Positions 5,528 to 6,417 of a DNA stretch of 6,417 bases are shown here, piece after piece (the first letter of the stretch is position 1; each line of letters starts with the position of its first letter). The translations under genes were made by a program, and so were the position numbers. Under the pieces are notes generated by a model, which worked only from the letters and a program-made list of their open reading frames with translations, was not told the DNA's origin and made no database searches. Origin of the DNA: Clostridiales bacterium (lineage in GTDB: Bacteria; Bacillota; Clostridia; Oscillospirales; Oscillospiraceae); the NCBI GenBank assembly GCA_021201515.1, contig JAJQET010000006.1, positions 1-6,417 of the forward strand, in the 5' to 3' direction.

Positions 5528-6417
5528 TCAGCGCTCAAAGCCGTTGGGGTTGTTCTTCTGCCAGCGCCAGGAGTCCTGGCACATTTCGGCCAGGCCCAGC
5601 TCCGCATACCAGCCCAGCTCCTCCCCGGCCTTGGTGGGGTCGGAGTAGCAGGTGGCCAGGTCGCCGGCCCGGCGGCCCTTGATGACATAGGGGATCTCCA
5701 CCTGGTTGACCTGGCTGAAGGTGTTCACCACGTCCAGCACGGAGTAGCCCACGCCGGTGCCCAGGTTGTAGACTGCCAGGCCGCACTGCCGACCGATGGC
5801 GTCCAGCGCCTTCACATGGCCCTTGGCCAGGTCTACCACATGGATATAGTCCCGCACGCCGGTGCCGTCGGGGGTGTCATAGTCATTGCCGTAGACGCTG
5901 AGCTGGGGCAGCTTGCCCACCGCCACCTGGGTGATGTAGGGCATCAGGTTGTTGGGGATGCCGTTGGGATTTTCCCCGATCAGGCCGCTCTTGTGGGCGC
6001 CGATGGGGTTGAAGTACCGCAGCAGCACCACGTTCCACTCCTTGTCGGCAAACTGCACGTCGGTGAGGATCTGCTCGATCATGCTCTTGGTCCAGCCGTA
6101 GGGGTTGGTGGGGGCGCCCTTGGGGCAGTGCTCCGTGATGGGGATCTCCGCCGGGGAACCGTAGACGGTGGCGGAGGAGGAGAAAATCAGGTTCTTGCAA
6201 CCGTGGGCCCGCATGACATCCAGCAGCACCAGAGTGCCGGTCAGGTTGTTGTCATAGTATTCCAGGGGTTTGGCAACGCTCTCCCCCACGGCCTTCAGCC
6301 CGGCGAAGTGAATCACACAGTCAAACCGGGTTTCCTCAAAGACCTGCGCCAGCCCAGCCCGGTCCCGGATGTCCACGGTGTAGAGCTTCGGCTCGGTGCC
6401 GGTGATGACGCCCACCC
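5528..6417 (-). CDS. galE: UDP-glucose 4-epimerase, N-terminus missing at right edge
   Basis: GalE interconverts UDP-glucose and UDP-galactose using tightly bound NAD, feeding galactose breakdown and surface glycan synthesis. The visible part is 295 codons plus the stop. It aligns with E. coli GalE with a constant offset of 43 residues, so the whole protein would be about 338 aa and only the Rossmann glycine-rich start is outside. Numbering by E. coli, the sequence shows HFAGLKAVGES, the catalytic Ser124 in SSSATVYG, Tyr149 and Lys153 in YGWTK (the short-chain dehydrogenase YxxxK), RYFNPIGAH, IPNNLMPYI, GTGVRDYIHV and RRAGDLATCY. The residue at position 299, Tyr in E. coli, is Cys here (codon 5648-5650), the small residue that in human GALE allows N-acetylated sugars. 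The Met codon at 6415 is internal, not the start. A strong terminator follows. Confidence 0.96.
   Translation of the reverse strand, partial: VGVITGTEPKLYTVDIRDRAGLAQVFEETRFDCVIHFAGLKAVGESVAKPLEYYDNNLTGTLVLLDVMRAHGCKNLIFSSSATVYGSPAEIPITEHCPKGAPTNPYGWTKSMIEQILTDVQFADKEWNVVLLRYFNPIGAHKSGLIGENPNGIPNNLMPYITQVAVGKLPQLSVYGNDYDTPDGTGVRDYIHVVDLAKGHVKALDAIGRQCGLAVYNLGTGVGYSVLDVVNTFSQVNQVEIPYVIKGRRAGDLATCYSDPTKAGEELGWYAELGLAEMCQDSWRWQKNNPNGFER

Noticed and set aside
6413..6415. Met codon at 6415 as the galE start
   Set aside because: Alignment to E. coli GalE puts this Met about 43 residues inside the protein; the NAD-binding glycine motif is missing and must lie beyond the edge.
1..6417. Mobile elements, CRISPR arrays, tRNA or rRNA genes
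   Set aside because: No inverted terminal repeats, regularly spaced repeats, transposase or integrase frames, or tRNA-like folds were noticed; the genes are core metabolism plus one membrane-protein pair.

Overview
The window looks like ordinary chromosomal DNA from a GC-rich, Gram-positive anaerobe of the class Clostridia. The best guess is the Oscillospiraceae (Flavonifractor/Lawsonibacter-like), but that is inference. It rests on strong G/C preference at third codon positions, purine-rich Shine-Dalgarno sites, GTG and TTG starts, and an adjacent DUF421-DUF4363 gene pair, which is typical of Clostridia. No phage, transposon, CRISPR, tRNA or rRNA signal was seen.

Layout, left to right. (1) 1-2062, minus strand: the carAB operon for carbamoyl phosphate synthetase. 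carA is complete (364 aa). carB is cut by the left edge, leaving its first 322 codons. The two genes are separated by one base. (2) 2063-2351: a divergent intergenic region. It holds a good sigma-A-like promoter for carAB and a carA leader of about 150 nt, with a hairpin followed by six U that may be an attenuator. (3) 2352-3406, plus strand: a two-gene unit encoding a DUF421 (YetF-like) membrane protein and a small DUF4363-like membrane-anchored protein. Their reading frames overlap at TTGA. (4) 3414-3452: a terminator hairpin flanked by A and T tracts, shared by the convergent DUF4363 and glmS genes. (5) 3460-5319, minus strand: glmS (619 aa), with a short leader that shows no recognisable glmS ribozyme. 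(6) 5468-5508: a strong terminator closing galE. (7) 5528-6417, minus strand: galE, missing about the first 43 residues at the right edge.

Functionally, carAB supplies carbamoyl phosphate for pyrimidines and arginine, and both CarA and GlmS take ammonia from glutamine. GlmS makes glucosamine-6-phosphate, the entry point to UDP-GlcNAc. The GalE carries a Cys at the position that sets substrate size, so it may epimerise UDP-GlcNAc as well as UDP-Glc and thereby connect to the GlmS product pool. The DUF421/DUF4363 pair is the least understood part. Nothing here amounts to a clearly new system. The points most worth checking are the carA leader, the coupled DUF421-DUF4363 pair and the GalE specificity residue.
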